Source: Microbulbifer agarilyticus (GTDB lineage Bacteria; Pseudomonadota; Gammaproteobacteria; Pseudomonadales; Cellvibrionaceae). Taken from it: a DNA stretch of 64,000 nt. The DNA is taken from positions 62,001 through 126,000 of the forward strand of contig NZ_JAIUZM010000004.1 of the NCBI RefSeq assembly GCF_020171345.1. Direction: 5' to 3'. This document shows, piece after piece, positions 9,066-18,807 of the stretch. The notes beneath the pieces were generated by a model. The model saw only the letters and a program-made list of their open reading frames with translations, was not told the origin of the DNA and made no database searches. Positions within the stretch are counted from its first letter, which is position 1. Every line of letters begins with the position of its first letter. The translations under genes were made by a program, and so were the position numbers.

Positions 9066-9350
9066 TTATTTTAGGATTTTTGCGATCAACCAGCCGGCAG
9101 CGAAGGCGCAGCCCACACTGACAAGCGGGTGAGCCTTGATCTGATTCTCCGCACGTTCGGCAACGTCGTGCGCGCGCTGCTTACCTTTCTCCATGCCATC
9201 GTGGGCACGAGCCTTCACGGTGTCTGCAGTTTCACGAGCACGTGACTTTAACTGCGAGGCGGTCTCGTGGGCTGCCTCGCCCGCAAGATTGTAAGCCTGG
9301 TGCAGCTTGTTGTGACTGGAACCTGAGTTGGGCGCTTTTGCTGTTGCCAT
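9066..9350 (-). CDS. DUF883 (YqjD/ElaB/YgaM family) membrane-anchored protein
   Basis: The 94-residue protein is Ala/Lys/Arg rich and amphipathic, and ends in a single membrane anchor (HPLVSVGCAFAAGWLIAKIL), the hallmark of the DUF883 family. E. coli YqjD and ElaB are inner-membrane, stationary-phase proteins that bind ribosomes through the soluble part. The ATG at 9350 has GGAGGG eight bases upstream; an upstream start seven codons earlier lacks this support. It heads the cassette that continues with YqjE-like and YqjK-like genes. Confidence 0.88.
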   Translation of the reverse strand: MATAKAPNSGSSHNKLHQAYNLAGEAAHETASQLKSRARETADTVKARAHDGMEKGKQRAHDVAERAENQIKAHPLVSVGCAFAAGWLIAKILK

Positions 9351-9371
9351 GGTGTTACCCTCCGATAGCAA

Positions 9372-9631
9372 TCAAGGTGAGCGCGAAGGTTAATCAGGAA
9401 TATTCGTGAATCAAACCGGTTATTGCCGAATGGGTCAAAACGGTATTAGCAAGAGGCTGACTAGAGCGACAAGGCATAGCTGGGTAGGGGATGCCTTTTA
9501 AAAACTAGAGTTTGATGACTGCAGCGTTTTTTCTGGTGGTGACTCGTGTGTGCTGGATCATTCAATAGATATGGGGGAATGGACGTTCCGGATTCTCCCT
9601 AAGGATGCACCGGAACGCTGCAGGGTGGTGA
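9372..9631. other. Intergenic region between the DUF883 gene and the metalloprotease gene
   Basis: This 260-bp stretch probably carries the promoter of the yqjD-like gene. Near the metalloprotease stop, CGTTCCGG (9584-9591) and CCGGAACG (9610-9617) form an 8-bp stem with an 18-base loop, a weak terminator candidate. Nothing else is recognised. Confidence 0.4.
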
Positions 9632-12250
9632 TTAGCCAGCGCTGCTCGGCTGGCTAGCATTTGGGTTTAACGCTCGGCGAATCACAAATTGCAGGTGCTC
9701 CTTGTGCGCGTGCGAAGCGGGGTTGTTGCCTGCACTCTTTAATTGCGCATCAATCTGTTTGAGCGAATAGCGAGCGATGGCCTGCGACTGCTGCTGGCGG
9801 GCGCTGTCTTTGCTGGCGTTGGCAATGGCAATCAGTCGATTGATGTAATCTCGCTGCAGGTTCTGACGGAAGGTATCCACGTTGCCGGTTGCATCCGCGG
9901 AAAAGATCGCCAGGTTCAGGTCGGTGTACAGGTCGGTCATAGAATACTCATTGCCATACAGGCTCGAATCCTGCACCCGCTTGAGTACCACCGGGTTGAG
10001 CAGATGATCGAGTACAGACTTCTGAATGTTCAGAACCAGGTCGTGTACCTTCGGGTCTTCTGTTTTGCCGTAAAAGAAGAACCAGCGGCGCTGTTGCTGC
10101 ATCTCTTTGATGAGTTCGGGGGATAGTATCAGCGCGTCAGGCCCGAACACATATTCCTCAAGTACTGACATTGCACGTTTCTGCTCAGTGGCCGCTATCG
10201 GTCGGAACGGATCGTTCCCGCCTTCCTGGCCGACCATTGCGCGATCTACCATCACCCCGCCGATGTAGCGCGAAACTACCTTGGCGGCACTTGCATAGTG
10301 TTGCAGAGCGACGTTTGCCCCATTCACCAGTTCCTGACGGGACTCCCCTTGCTTGAGCAGGCGCTCTGGCAGTGAACTGAGGATCTTCTGGCTGAGACGG
10401 AACTGGTGCTGTGCATAACCGATACCGTCGCCGCTCATGTCATTGATCATGATGCGCGGATCAATACCGGCTCCCGGCGCTCGCATATCATCCGCATCAT
10501 TGCCGAATGCCAGTGCCGGATCGGTGGAGCGGGCGAGAATGTTACTGAGACGCTGGGCTTCTTCTGCCGCATCTACCGCCGCAGGAGAGTAGCCATATTC
10601 AATGGCCCAGCGATCGTAGGCCCCTGGTGCCACGTTGTAGAACTGCTCCTGACTGCCTTCGCTGATGGACAGGTTGGGGGCAGGGTAATCCATGACGGAA
10701 GCGGTGAGGCCCTGTTTACGCGTCGTTTCACCATCAAAAATCGAGGCCAAAGGCTGATACTGGCTGGCGATAAAGTTGTGGTTTAAGCCGAGCGTGTGTC
10801 CTACCTCGTGCAAAATCAAGAAGTAGAGAAATTCTTCCGAGAATCTGCTGGTGGTTGCCTTGTCGGCGCCACTCGCGGCGAGCGCCGCTGCGCCAAATGC
10901 CGCACCTTGATAGATCGGCATATGGGACTGCGCCATGGGATGGAAGTGACCATCAGCAGCGGAGTGGCTGGCGGGTACGTTATAGATCTCTTCCATGCGC
11001 GACCGGTTTTGCATCGCCACCAGCTCGAGCATGATATCCGCACCTAGGATTTGTCCGGTGCGTGGGTCTGCAATGCTCGGGCCCAAGCCTCCGAACAGCG
11101 GTTGCGGTGAGGCGGTCCAGCGCAATACGTTGTACTGCAGGTCTCCCGCATCCCAGTCAGCATTGTCTGGCTGCACTTTGACCTGGATAGCATTTTTGAA
11201 GCCGGCTTGCTCAAAAGCCAGGTTCCAGGCGAGGGTGGCATCACGGATAGTGTCGCGGTATTCCAGCGGCGTAGTATTTTCGATCCACCAGACAATGGGG
11301 TTAACGGGCTCAGATATATCGGCCAGTGGGTTCTTTTTGACCAGATGCCAGCGATTGATGAAGTCACCATAGGGCGCGGCGCTGTCAGAAGTCAGGACCT
11401 GCCTGAGTGTAGAAAAGTATCCCAGGCGCGGGTCATCGCGGCGGGGTGCAAAATCATTCTCTGGTGCCTGAATCAGAATATGGCGAATACTGAACGCGAG
11501 GCTGCGCTCATCGCTCAGGGCATAATCTTTGATGTTCAGGCCGAACTCTTTTGGTAACACCGGCTCCGGGTTGTCATAGACATACTCCACGACGACATCG
11601 GTATTTTGTGCGTAGTTGTGCAGGCTGGTGAAACGGGTCTTGTCACTGTTTAGCTTGCCAAGGGTCAGGCGGGTGCCCGGCTTTTCCTCGGGGTTGGGAG
11701 AGGGTTTTAGCTGGCGCAATGAGTCGTTAAGAAACAGCGAATCAATGTTGACGAAAACTGCGCCGCTGGCTTCATCCTCTGCCTCGATTTTCAGGGCGGC
11801 AAGTATCGGGCGGTTCAGGTTTGCATGGCTTGCACGACTTACCGGGTTTTCCTTGTCGTGCACAAACACAGTGTTTTCCTGCCGCACGTGAATTTTGTCG
11901 AAGTGTTTCTCGAAGCGGATAATGCGCGGTTCAAAGTACATCCCCATGGTGTGGAGGATGTTGCTGCCCGGAATTCCGTTGCTCACCTGCATATGGTGGA
12001 TGATTTCTTTGTTCAGCTGATTCGGCGCAAGCTTTAAATAGACGCTACCGGTGACGGTGTTCTGATAAAGGTCGAAAAGCCCGCTGATTTGCTCGCTATT
12101 CTCAGTGATTTCTGCGACCGGTTTGAGGTTGGATTTCGCGCTTTCTGTATTTTCTTTTGGTGTGCTGTCGCCGCATGCGGCGACAATCGAGACAATCGCG
12201 GCAAGTAGGGCGAGCGAAATAATTTTCACTATTCGCGCTGGAGTAGTCAT
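9632..12250 (-). CDS. Lipoprotein zinc-dependent metalloprotease (DUF5117/DUF4953-type metzincin)
   Basis: The 872-residue protein begins with a lipoprotein signal peptide ending in VAAC, so it is probably anchored to the envelope. The catalytic zinc site is HEVGHTLGLNH near residue 483, a full HExxHxxGxxH metzincin motif, followed about 40 residues later by the Met-turn (SVMDYPAP). The large N-terminal part fits the DUF5117 region and the rest DUF4953-like domains of a bacterial family of giant secreted metalloproteases. The frame extends 12 codons upstream, but the ATG at 12250 carries AAGGAT and gives a clean signal peptide. Substrates are unknown. It has its own promoter region of about 340 bp. 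Confidence 0.9.
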   Translation of the reverse strand: MTTPARIVKIISLALLAAIVSIVAACGDSTPKENTESAKSNLKPVAEITENSEQISGLFDLYQNTVTGSVYLKLAPNQLNKEIIHHMQVSNGIPGSNILHTMGMYFEPRIIRFEKHFDKIHVRQENTVFVHDKENPVSRASHANLNRPILAALKIEAEDEASGAVFVNIDSLFLNDSLRQLKPSPNPEEKPGTRLTLGKLNSDKTRFTSLHNYAQNTDVVVEYVYDNPEPVLPKEFGLNIKDYALSDERSLAFSIRHILIQAPENDFAPRRDDPRLGYFSTLRQVLTSDSAAPYGDFINRWHLVKKNPLADISEPVNPIVWWIENTTPLEYRDTIRDATLAWNLAFEQAGFKNAIQVKVQPDNADWDAGDLQYNVLRWTASPQPLFGGLGPSIADPRTGQILGADIMLELVAMQNRSRMEEIYNVPASHSAADGHFHPMAQSHMPIYQGAAFGAAALAASGADKATTSRFSEEFLYFLILHEVGHTLGLNHNFIASQYQPLASIFDGETTRKQGLTASVMDYPAPNLSISEGSQEQFYNVAPGAYDRWAIEYGYSPAAVDAAEEAQRLSNILARSTDPALAFGNDADDMRAPGAGIDPRIMINDMSGDGIGYAQHQFRLSQKILSSLPERLLKQGESRQELVNGANVALQHYASAAKVVSRYIGGVMVDRAMVGQEGGNDPFRPIAATEQKRAMSVLEEYVFGPDALILSPELIKEMQQQRRWFFFYGKTEDPKVHDLVLNIQKSVLDHLLNPVVLKRVQDSSLYGNEYSMTDLYTDLNLAIFSADATGNVDTFRQNLQRDYINRLIAIANASKDSARQQQSQAIARYSLKQIDAQLKSAGNNPASHAHKEHLQFVIRRALNPNASQPSSAG

Positions 12251-12588
12251 GACGTTTATCCTTGTTTTTTGATGGGCTGATATCACAGGTCTGCAAACAG
12301 CCTTACCCCTCCCTGTTGACTACTCGAGTAAATCAAATCTTTTGTTGGCCTGTCCAGAGCCTGAAACGCTGTGGTTAGCGGGATACAGTTGCCATGTAAA
12401 TGCACTTCTGACAGGTAAGTTGTTTTCGCAGGGTATTTTGGGTGTCATTTCTGGCTGAAATGTCGGGACGAATGTCAGTGCAAGTGTATAGAGGGGATAA
12501 ATAGCGGGATAAATGGGCGTCGGAGACTTGCGTTATCGGCGCGAAAAAACACCGCTGTAGCTTGAAGCAACCGCGGTGTTTTGAATCG
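12251..12588. other. Intergenic region upstream of the metalloprotease gene
   Basis: Apart from the terminator at 12544-12583 of the neighbouring dehydrogenase gene, this 338-bp stretch holds no credible coding region. It is AT-richer than its surroundings near 12330-12350 and probably contains the metalloprotease promoter. No specific site is recognised. Confidence 0.5.
12544..12583 (-). terminator. Intrinsic terminator of the 2-hydroxyacid dehydrogenase gene
   Basis: Read on the minus strand, AAAACACCGC (12573-12582) pairs with GCGGTGTTTT (12546-12555) across a 17-base loop and ends in a run of six T. It starts seven bases after the dehydrogenase stop codon. Confidence 0.85.
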
Positions 12589-13524
12589 TTAGGTATCGGT
12601 TTGCCACGCAACAATGTTCTGGGTCACACCATCGAGCAAGCGCTGCCGGCTCTCGCGGCTGATCCAGGCATTGTGCGGAGTGATGATGAGGTTGGGGATA
12701 TTGTTTGCCAGCAAGGGGTGATCCGTCGGTGGAGGTTCCACGCTGACCACATCCAGTGCGGCGCCGCCAATGTCGTGTTTTTTCAGTGCGGCGATGAGGG
12801 CCACCTCATCCACCAGTCCACCGCGTGCGGTGTTGATCAGGAAGGCGGTTTCTTTCATTGCGGACAGGAACTGCTGATTGACCAGTTGATCGGTTTCTTC
12901 GGTCAGTGGGCAGTGCAGGCTGATCACATCCGCTTGCTTAATTATTTCCGCGAGCGGTGTACGCCCATCTCTTTTCTCGCCGGTGAACGACTCCGCAATC
13001 AACACCTTCATGCCGAGCGCTTCACCCAATCTTGCGACTTTCTTCCCGAGGTCGCCGTAGCCCATAATACCCAGCACTTTGCCATCGAGTTCGATCACCG
13101 GATAGTCGAGGCGACAGAAAACCGGGGACTCAGCCCAACGGCCGCTACCAACGTCGCTGTGGTATTGGTGCCAGCGGGTGGCGAGTGCCAGAATCAGTGC
13201 AAGGGTATGTTGCGCGAGGGAGGTGCCGGTATAGCCGGTAACATTTTTTACCGGAATGTTGCGGGCAGCCGCCGCATCCAGATCGATATTGTTGGTGCCG
13301 GTGGCACACACACAGATCAGTTTTAAATTCGGTGCATTTTCGATAAGTGCGCGGTCGAGCACTACTTTATTGGTAATCACCACATCCGCGTCGGCAATAC
13401 GCTGTGCGGTCTGCTCTGGTGAGGTGGTTTCAAAAAACTCCCACTGATCAAGTGCGCTTTGCAGAGCGGAGGTATCCAACTCATCTAGCTTCATGGTCAG
13501 GGTGTCGAGAAATACACCACGCAT
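12589..13524 (-). CDS. D-2-hydroxyacid dehydrogenase, glycerate/hydroxypyruvate reductase type
   Basis: The 311-residue enzyme belongs to the NAD-dependent D-isomer 2-hydroxyacid dehydrogenases. The Rossmann motif is GYGDLG near residue 150. The catalytic set is present: Arg in NTARGGLVDE, Glu in VSVEPP and His in TPHNAW. Length and composition agree with HprA-like glycerate dehydrogenases, which interconvert hydroxypyruvate and glycerate, but substrate choice in this family is hard to read. A TTG four codons upstream is possible; the ATG at 13524 has TTGGAG before it. It is monocistronic, ending in a strong terminator. Confidence 0.9.
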   Translation of the reverse strand: MRGVFLDTLTMKLDELDTSALQSALDQWEFFETTSPEQTAQRIADADVVITNKVVLDRALIENAPNLKLICVCATGTNNIDLDAAAARNIPVKNVTGYTGTSLAQHTLALILALATRWHQYHSDVGSGRWAESPVFCRLDYPVIELDGKVLGIMGYGDLGKKVARLGEALGMKVLIAESFTGEKRDGRTPLAEIIKQADVISLHCPLTEETDQLVNQQFLSAMKETAFLINTARGGLVDEVALIAALKKHDIGGAALDVVSVEPPPTDHPLLANNIPNLIITPHNAWISRESRQRLLDGVTQNIVAWQTDT

Positions 13525-13700
13525 TGTTGGCTCCAAGATTTAAGGTTTAAGATTTTCGGCTGCATTATTGCGGGCCAGCACTGCGAATTCGCAGCGCTGG
13601 TTGGCACGGCAGGACTGCAGGCGGGGATGGTAAACCCTTCAGGCTGGTTTGGCGATTGGGCGTGCTCGCGGATTGGTTAATCGTGCAGAGCGCGATCGGG

Positions 13701-14426
13701 CTATTTCATTGCCGTCGCCGGTTCTGCGGAGGATGCCGCGTTGTCGGCAAAGCGGGCAACGCTGTATACCAGACTCGCCAGCAGCAGCACTTCGCCACCG
13801 TTGCCCGGGGCCATTCCCAGCAAACTGGAAGGGATAGCCGCGGCAAGAAACATGATGGCCGCACCGAGGGCCATCCACGGCCACGCGCGCTGGCGCCACA
13901 AACCGATACCGACAATAAGAGTGAGCAGTGTGGCGACAATCGAAGGGATCGGTGGGCCATTGCCGGCCACCGGCTGTTGCCCTTCAAAACACAGTTGGGA
14001 TGGGTGCAGGTTGGAGGTGTAGCGCAGGGTATCGTCAAAGCACGCGGGCACCAGTTCGAGGCCGATAAGCCCTTCGTAGATCCCCAGCAAAATCATCAGC
14101 AGAGCAAGCAGCCAGATAAACCGGTTCCAGTTCGGGCCCTGGGCCCAGTGCAACCCAGCGGCCTGTGCGGCTTTGCTTGCCACGATCAACAGCAATGGGG
14201 TGAGAAAGGCATGCATGACAAAGCGCGGCCAGCTCAGGCTTTCGAGCAATGGGCCGATGCCGATGGATGCACCGATCGACAGGATGATGTTGTCGTAAGT
14301 GAGCGCGGCGCAGACAAGGGCGATCAGTGCAGCACCGGGGGCACGCTGGGATTTCCACAGAGTGAAGGCCCAGGCACACAGGGTGGCATGGCAGAGTGCG
14401 TAGATAGGAAAAATGACTGCGGACAT
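13701..14426 (-). CDS. Uncharacterised multi-pass membrane protein
   Basis: The 241-residue product has about seven hydrophobic segments spread over its whole length, and a polar loop near residues 130-160 that contains two cysteines (ACFDDT and QLCFEG). I do not recognise the family with confidence. The ATG at 14426 has GAGG at the right distance; an upstream start 14 codons earlier is less likely. It lies between metG and the hydroxyacid dehydrogenase on the same strand but with gaps of more than 170 bp on both sides, so it is probably expressed alone. Confidence 0.65.
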   Translation of the reverse strand: MSAVIFPIYALCHATLCAWAFTLWKSQRAPGAALIALVCAALTYDNIILSIGASIGIGPLLESLSWPRFVMHAFLTPLLLIVASKAAQAAGLHWAQGPNWNRFIWLLALLMILLGIYEGLIGLELVPACFDDTLRYTSNLHPSQLCFEGQQPVAGNGPPIPSIVATLLTLIVGIGLWRQRAWPWMALGAAIMFLAAAIPSSLLGMAPGNGGEVLLLASLVYSVARFADNAASSAEPATAMK

Positions 14427-14647
14427 TGTTGGCCTCGAATCGTTTGTCCCGTTGCTGAGCGTCAGCATCTGCTCGACACGGCAGCGTTGTTAGGATGTTA
14501 CTCCATTGGAAGCAGCGGGAGGCGTCCTGACAAGGACATTTGTCAAAAGCGCGGCGGTCGCTGGGCGGCCGGAGAGGAGGGGATGGCGGTGCTCGACCTA
14601 AGGTCTAAGGTACTGGCAGTTCGCGTCTAGTAGGCAGTGAAACAGCG

Positions 14648-14672
14648 GGTGGGGCAGCATGGCTACCCCACC
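14648..14672 (-). terminator. Probable terminator after metG
   Basis: On the minus strand GGTGGGGTAGC pairs with GCTGCCCCACC (one T-G pair) around the loop CAT, 24 bp after the metG stop. The tail has only three T residues, so the call is moderate. Confidence 0.45.
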
Positions 14673-14695
14673 ACGGCGGGAAGTAAGAGGGTGGC

Positions 14696-16747
14696 TTACA
14701 TTACCCGCATACCCGGCTGCGCGCCTGCATGGGGCTCCAGGATCCACAGGTCTTTGCCACCCGGGCCTGCCGCCAGCACCATGCCTTCACTGACACCAAA
14801 GCGCATTTTGCGCGGTGCCAGGTTGGCAACCATTACGGTGTGTTTGCCGATCAGGTCTTCCGGGCTGTAGGCGCTCTTGATACCGGCGAATACATTGCGG
14901 GTTTCACCGCCCAGGTCCAACGTCAGGCGCAGCAGTTTGCCGGCACCTTCCACGTGTTCCGCATTGGCGATCAGGGCGATGCGCAGATCCACCTTGGCAA
15001 AGTCGTCAAACTGGATTTCGTCCGCCAGCGGATCGTCTGCCAGTGGGCCTTTGGCTGCCTCGGTGTTGGATTGAGTCTCGGCCTGTAATTGCGCCAGAGA
15101 TTCTTTTGCAGCTTCTTGCACGGCTTCCACCTGAGTTTTTTCTACGCGCTGCATCAGCGGTTTGAATTTGTTGATGGTGTGGCCGGCCAGCGGCGTCGTC
15201 GCGGTGTTCCAGTCCAGTGCCACACCGAGGAACTCCTCGGCTTTCTTCGCGGTTTCCGGCAGTACCGGTGCCAGCCAGCTGATCAGTGCGCGGAACATGT
15301 TTACGCCCTGCGAGCAGATCGCCAGTACTTCTTGTTCCTTGCCTTCTTCCTTGGCCAGAGACCAGGGGGCTTTTTCCGCAATCCAGGCATTGGCGGCATC
15401 CGCCAGCGCCATAATCTCGCGGGTGGCGCGGCTGTATTCGCGCGCTTCAAAGAACTCGGTAATGCGCGGGGCCGCTTCCACAAACTGGTTCCACAGCGCC
15501 GGATCCGCCAGCTCACTGGACAGGGCGCCGCCGGACTTGCTGACAAACTTGGCGGTGCGCGAGGCAATGTTCACGACCTTGCCCACGAGGTCCGAGTTTA
15601 CCTTGGCGATAAAGTCTTCCAGGTTGAGGTCCAGGTCGTCCACGCCGGCGGTCAGCTTTGCCGCAAAATAGTAGCGCAGGTATTCCGGGTTCAGATGGTC
15701 GAGGTAGTTGCGGGCATTAATAAAGGTGCCGCGCGACTTCGACATCTTCTTGCCATTGACGGTCAGGAAGCCGTGTACACACACCTTGGTCGGGGTGCGG
15801 AACTGCGCAGAGTCGAGCATGGCCGGCCAGAACAGCGCGTGGAAGTTGACGATGTCCTTGCCGATAAAGTGATACACCTCGGTGGTGCTGTCTTTTTTCC
15901 AGTACTCCTGCCAGTCGAGGCCTTTCGCATCGCAGTAGTTTTTCAGGCTGGCCATATAGCCGATCGGCGCGTCCAGCCATACGTAAAAGTATTTGCCCGG
16001 CGCGTCGGGGATTTCAAAACCGAAGTAGGGCGCGTCGCGGGAGATGTCCCACTCCTGCAGTCCTTCATCCAGCCACTCGGACAGCTTGTTCGCCACTTCA
16101 CTTTGCAGGGTGCCGGAGCGGGTCCACTGTTTCAGAAAGTCGGTGAAGGCCGGCAGGGTAAAGAAGAAGTGCTCGGACTCTTTTTCAACGGGTGTTGCAC
16201 CGGAGATCACCGATACCGGGTTGATTAGCTCGGTAGGGCTGTAGGTCGCGCCGCACACTTCGCAGTTATCGCCGTACTGGTCTTCGGACTTACAGCGCGG
16301 GCAGGTGCCCTTGATGTAGCGGTCTGCCAGGAACAGTTCTTTCTCCGGGTCGTAGGCCTGGGTAATGGTGCGGGAGGCAATATGGCCGTTCTCGCGCAGG
16401 CGCTTGTAGATCATTGCCGACAGTTCGCGGTTCTCGTCGGAGTGGGTGGAGTGGTAGTTGTCCACACCGATCAGGAAGTCGGCGAAATCGCGCTCGTGCT
16501 CCGCCTGCATGTTGGCGATGTGTTGTTCCGGGGTGATACCCAGTTGTTCGGCCTTCAGCATGATGGCAGTGCCGTGGGCGTCGTCGGCACACATATACAG
16601 GCACTGGTTGCCGCGGGCGCGCTGGAAGCGGGCCCAGATATCGGTCTGGATGTACTCGAGAATATGACCCAGGTGCAGGGAACCGTTGGCGTACGGCAGG
16701 GCACTGGTGACGAGAATGTTTCTGGGCTGATGGTCGGTTTGAGACAT
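14696..16747 (-). CDS. metG: Methionyl-tRNA synthetase
   Basis: MetG charges initiator and elongator tRNA-Met with methionine. The 683-residue sequence shows the class I HIGH motif (HLGH in [11 protein letters not shown]), paired zinc cysteines (CPRCKSE and CEVCGA), the KMSKS loop (GKKMSKSRG) and a C-terminal OB-fold tRNA-binding domain (about residues 580-683, beginning after an Ala/Glu-rich linker). It has the full E. coli-type length. The open frame runs 92 codons upstream, but the family start is MSQTDHQP. Two ATG codons in a row (16750 and 16747) are possible; 16747 has better spacing from GGAATCC. It is divergent from apbC. Confidence 0.97.
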   Translation of the reverse strand: MSQTDHQPRNILVTSALPYANGSLHLGHILEYIQTDIWARFQRARGNQCLYMCADDAHGTAIMLKAEQLGITPEQHIANMQAEHERDFADFLIGVDNYHSTHSDENRELSAMIYKRLRENGHIASRTITQAYDPEKELFLADRYIKGTCPRCKSEDQYGDNCEVCGATYSPTELINPVSVISGATPVEKESEHFFFTLPAFTDFLKQWTRSGTLQSEVANKLSEWLDEGLQEWDISRDAPYFGFEIPDAPGKYFYVWLDAPIGYMASLKNYCDAKGLDWQEYWKKDSTTEVYHFIGKDIVNFHALFWPAMLDSAQFRTPTKVCVHGFLTVNGKKMSKSRGTFINARNYLDHLNPEYLRYYFAAKLTAGVDDLDLNLEDFIAKVNSDLVGKVVNIASRTAKFVSKSGGALSSELADPALWNQFVEAAPRITEFFEAREYSRATREIMALADAANAWIAEKAPWSLAKEEGKEQEVLAICSQGVNMFRALISWLAPVLPETAKKAEEFLGVALDWNTATTPLAGHTINKFKPLMQRVEKTQVEAVQEAAKESLAQLQAETQSNTEAAKGPLADDPLADEIQFDDFAKVDLRIALIANAEHVEGAGKLLRLTLDLGGETRNVFAGIKSAYSPEDLIGKHTVMVANLAPRKMRFGVSEGMVLAAGPGGKDLWILEPHAGAQPGMRVM

Positions 16748-16999
16748 CATGGATTCCAAAGGCTGCGAGATTAGTCTGTGTGGATTCTTTGATTGGGCGG
16801 CCGTGGGCCTGAAAGAGCGCGGAATATAGCAGAAATGGGGCTTGTAAGGCACCTGCCGGCAACGCCCGCCGCGCAGTGTGGGACTGCCGGGTCTGCAGCG
16901 AATAGTCTGTACTGAATTCTGTACTGGGGCGTCTCTTGTGTTCACGCCAGAGCTTGACCACAATGCCGCCCAAATTCCACAGCCAGTGAGGATGCTGCC

Positions 17000-18160
17000 G
17001 TGAACGACAACCACCAGGACCATGAAGACTTCTCTCCCGAGGTTACGGAACAGCTTGAGCAGGTAGCGGCGGCGATTGGCGCCCTGGAAGATCCGGCCAC
17101 CGCCCTGCCGCTAGATGCACTGGATGCCGATATTGAGGTGGGTTTTGACGGCGACAAGACCATATTTACCAGTGTGACCCTCGGGTATCCCTGCGCGAGC
17201 CAGCAGCAGGCATGGGCGGAGCGCGTCCGCGCGGCCTGTGCGCCGGTTCTTGCAGGCGGGCCTCTGGCGGGCAGCACATTGAACTTTGATCTGTTTTTCG
17301 ACATTCCGCGTACTGATGTGGGAGAGGTGCCCGAGCCGCTCAAGGCGGTGAAGCACATAATCGCGGTGGCGTCCGGTAAGGGCGGGGTGGGCAAATCCAC
17401 TACCGCGGTAAACCTGGCACTGGCGCTGGCGGCGGAAGGTGCCGCGGTGGGTTTGCTGGATGCCGATATTTATGGCCCGAGCCTGCCGACCATGCTCGGT
17501 ACTGAGGGCACACGCCCCGAGGTAAAGGGCGGTAAGTTTTTTGTGCCGGTTCCGGTGCAGGGCCTGCAGACCATGTCGCTGGGCTATTTGCTGACCGAAG
17601 ATACCCCCGCCGTATGGCGCGGGCCCATGGCCAGTGGCGCGCTGAACCAGATGTTGACCCAGACACTCTGGGGCGAGAGCACAGAAGATGGCGAACTGGA
17701 TTATCTGATTGTCGATATGCCGCCGGGCACCGGCGATATCCAGCTCACGCTATCGCAAAAGGTTGTTCTGGCCGGCGCGGTGATTGTGACTACACCGCAA
17801 GACCTGGCTTTGGTAGACGCGATCAAGGGCGTGGAAATGTTCCGCAAGGTGTCGGTGCCAGTGCTCGGCATTGTGGAAAACATGGCCCTGCATACCTGCT
17901 CCAAGTGCGGTCACCAAGAGCCTATTTTTGGCGCTGGTGGTGGCGACAGAATGGCGGCGGAGTACGCTACGCGCCTGCTCGGGCAGTTGCCGCTGGCGAT
18001 GTCGATTCGCCAGCAAACAGATGGTGGCAAACCCACCGTGGCGGCAGAGCCGGAGGGTGCGGTGGCGGCACTGTATAAACAGGTAGCGCGTGCCGCTGCC
18101 GCGCAAGTGTGGTTAGCCGCTGATTTAGAAGAGGGTTTACCCGAGATCGATATGGAGTAA
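17000..18160 (+). CDS. apbC: Iron-sulfur cluster carrier protein ApbC/Mrp
   Basis: This 386-residue P-loop ATPase assembles and delivers 4Fe-4S clusters to target enzymes. An N-terminal MIP18-like domain (about residues 15-110) precedes the deviant Walker [10 protein letters not shown] near residue 127. DADIYGPS (switch region) follows, and the CSKCG pair near residue 298 holds the bridging cluster. Length and order match Mrp of E. coli. The start is a GTG with GAGG nine bases before it. It is divergent from metG, an arrangement also found in other gammaproteobacteria. Confidence 0.95.
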   Translation: MNDNHQDHEDFSPEVTEQLEQVAAAIGALEDPATALPLDALDADIEVGFDGDKTIFTSVTLGYPCASQQQAWAERVRAACAPVLAGGPLAGSTLNFDLFFDIPRTDVGEVPEPLKAVKHIIAVASGKGGVGKSTTAVNLALALAAEGAAVGLLDADIYGPSLPTMLGTEGTRPEVKGGKFFVPVPVQGLQTMSLGYLLTEDTPAVWRGPMASGALNQMLTQTLWGESTEDGELDYLIVDMPPGTGDIQLTLSQKVVLAGAVIVTTPQDLALVDAIKGVEMFRKVSVPVLGIVENMALHTCSKCGHQEPIFGAGGGDRMAAEYATRLLGQLPLAMSIRQQTDGGKPTVAAEPEGAVAALYKQVARAAAAQVWLAADLEEGLPEIDME

Positions 18161-18349
18161 TTGGTTCCCAGAAAACGCGCTGGGTTCCATCTCACCGCCT
18201 GAATATACTCGTTGGCGGCAAATGAATTACTCCTTTGATCACCTGAGCGAACCGAGAAACCTGCTGTATCGAAATAAACAGCAATAAACGGGGTTCGTCC
18301 AGTACATAGCGGCATTGACCCGCTTGGTGGGTCGGTACAGGAGAAGGCA

Positions 18350-18721
18350 GTGAGTTTTCAGGTGCGATTTAATGCGGCCACGCGCGTGGTGAATATCGGC
18401 TTTTTCGACCGGGTGGACGGAGCGGAAAAACATGCTGCCGTGCGACAGGTGGCGGAGAAATACGGCCACCTTCACCCGCTACTGGTGCTGGCCGACGTGC
18501 GCAAAGCAGATATCGACATGTCGGTGGAGGAGCGTCGCGCACTGGGCAGCTACATTGCACACTTGCCGGGAATCAGCGAGGGGCGTTTTGCGGTGTTACA
18601 CGCGCCCGAATATAACGCCAACGTGGTGATCGACGGTGCTGCCCGCAAAGAGGGCCTGACGCTCATGGAGTTTGTTACCGAGCAGGCGGCGGAACACTGG
18701 TTGATCGGGGATGAACACTGA
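18350..18721 (+). CDS. Small cytoplasmic protein, possibly STAS/SpoIIAA-like
   Basis: The 123-residue product alternates short strands and amphipathic helices (VVNIGFFDRVDG, HPLLVLADVRK, RFAVLHAPEYNANV), a pattern reminiscent of the STAS/SpoIIAA-like fold found in many uncharacterised marine bacterial proteins. No catalytic motif is visible. The GTG at 18350 has AGGAGAAGG directly upstream, a strong ribosome site. It stands alone between apbC and the convergent trhO gene. Confidence 0.6.
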   Translation: MSFQVRFNAATRVVNIGFFDRVDGAEKHAAVRQVAEKYGHLHPLLVLADVRKADIDMSVEERRALGSYIAHLPGISEGRFAVLHAPEYNANVVIDGAARKEGLTLMEFVTEQAAEHWLIGDEH

Positions 18722-18722
18722 A

Positions 18723-18742
18723 AGCCCCGCGTGTGCGGGGCT
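18723..18742. terminator. Terminator hairpin between the STAS-like gene and trhO
   Basis: AGCCCCGC pairs perfectly with GCGGGGCT around a four-base loop, immediately after the stop of the plus-strand gene and about 65 bp after that of trhO. The T-tract is short in both directions (TTT on the minus strand). Confidence 0.55.
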
Positions 18743-18807
18743 CAGAGAATCGTTTTTGAGAAGGCTTTTTACGCAATCGTTTTTACGCGATTGAATATGC
18801 ACGTCGG

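Noticed and set aside
15089-16228. A 379-codon plus-strand frame opposite metG
   Set aside because: It lies wholly within metG, which has all MetRS motifs.
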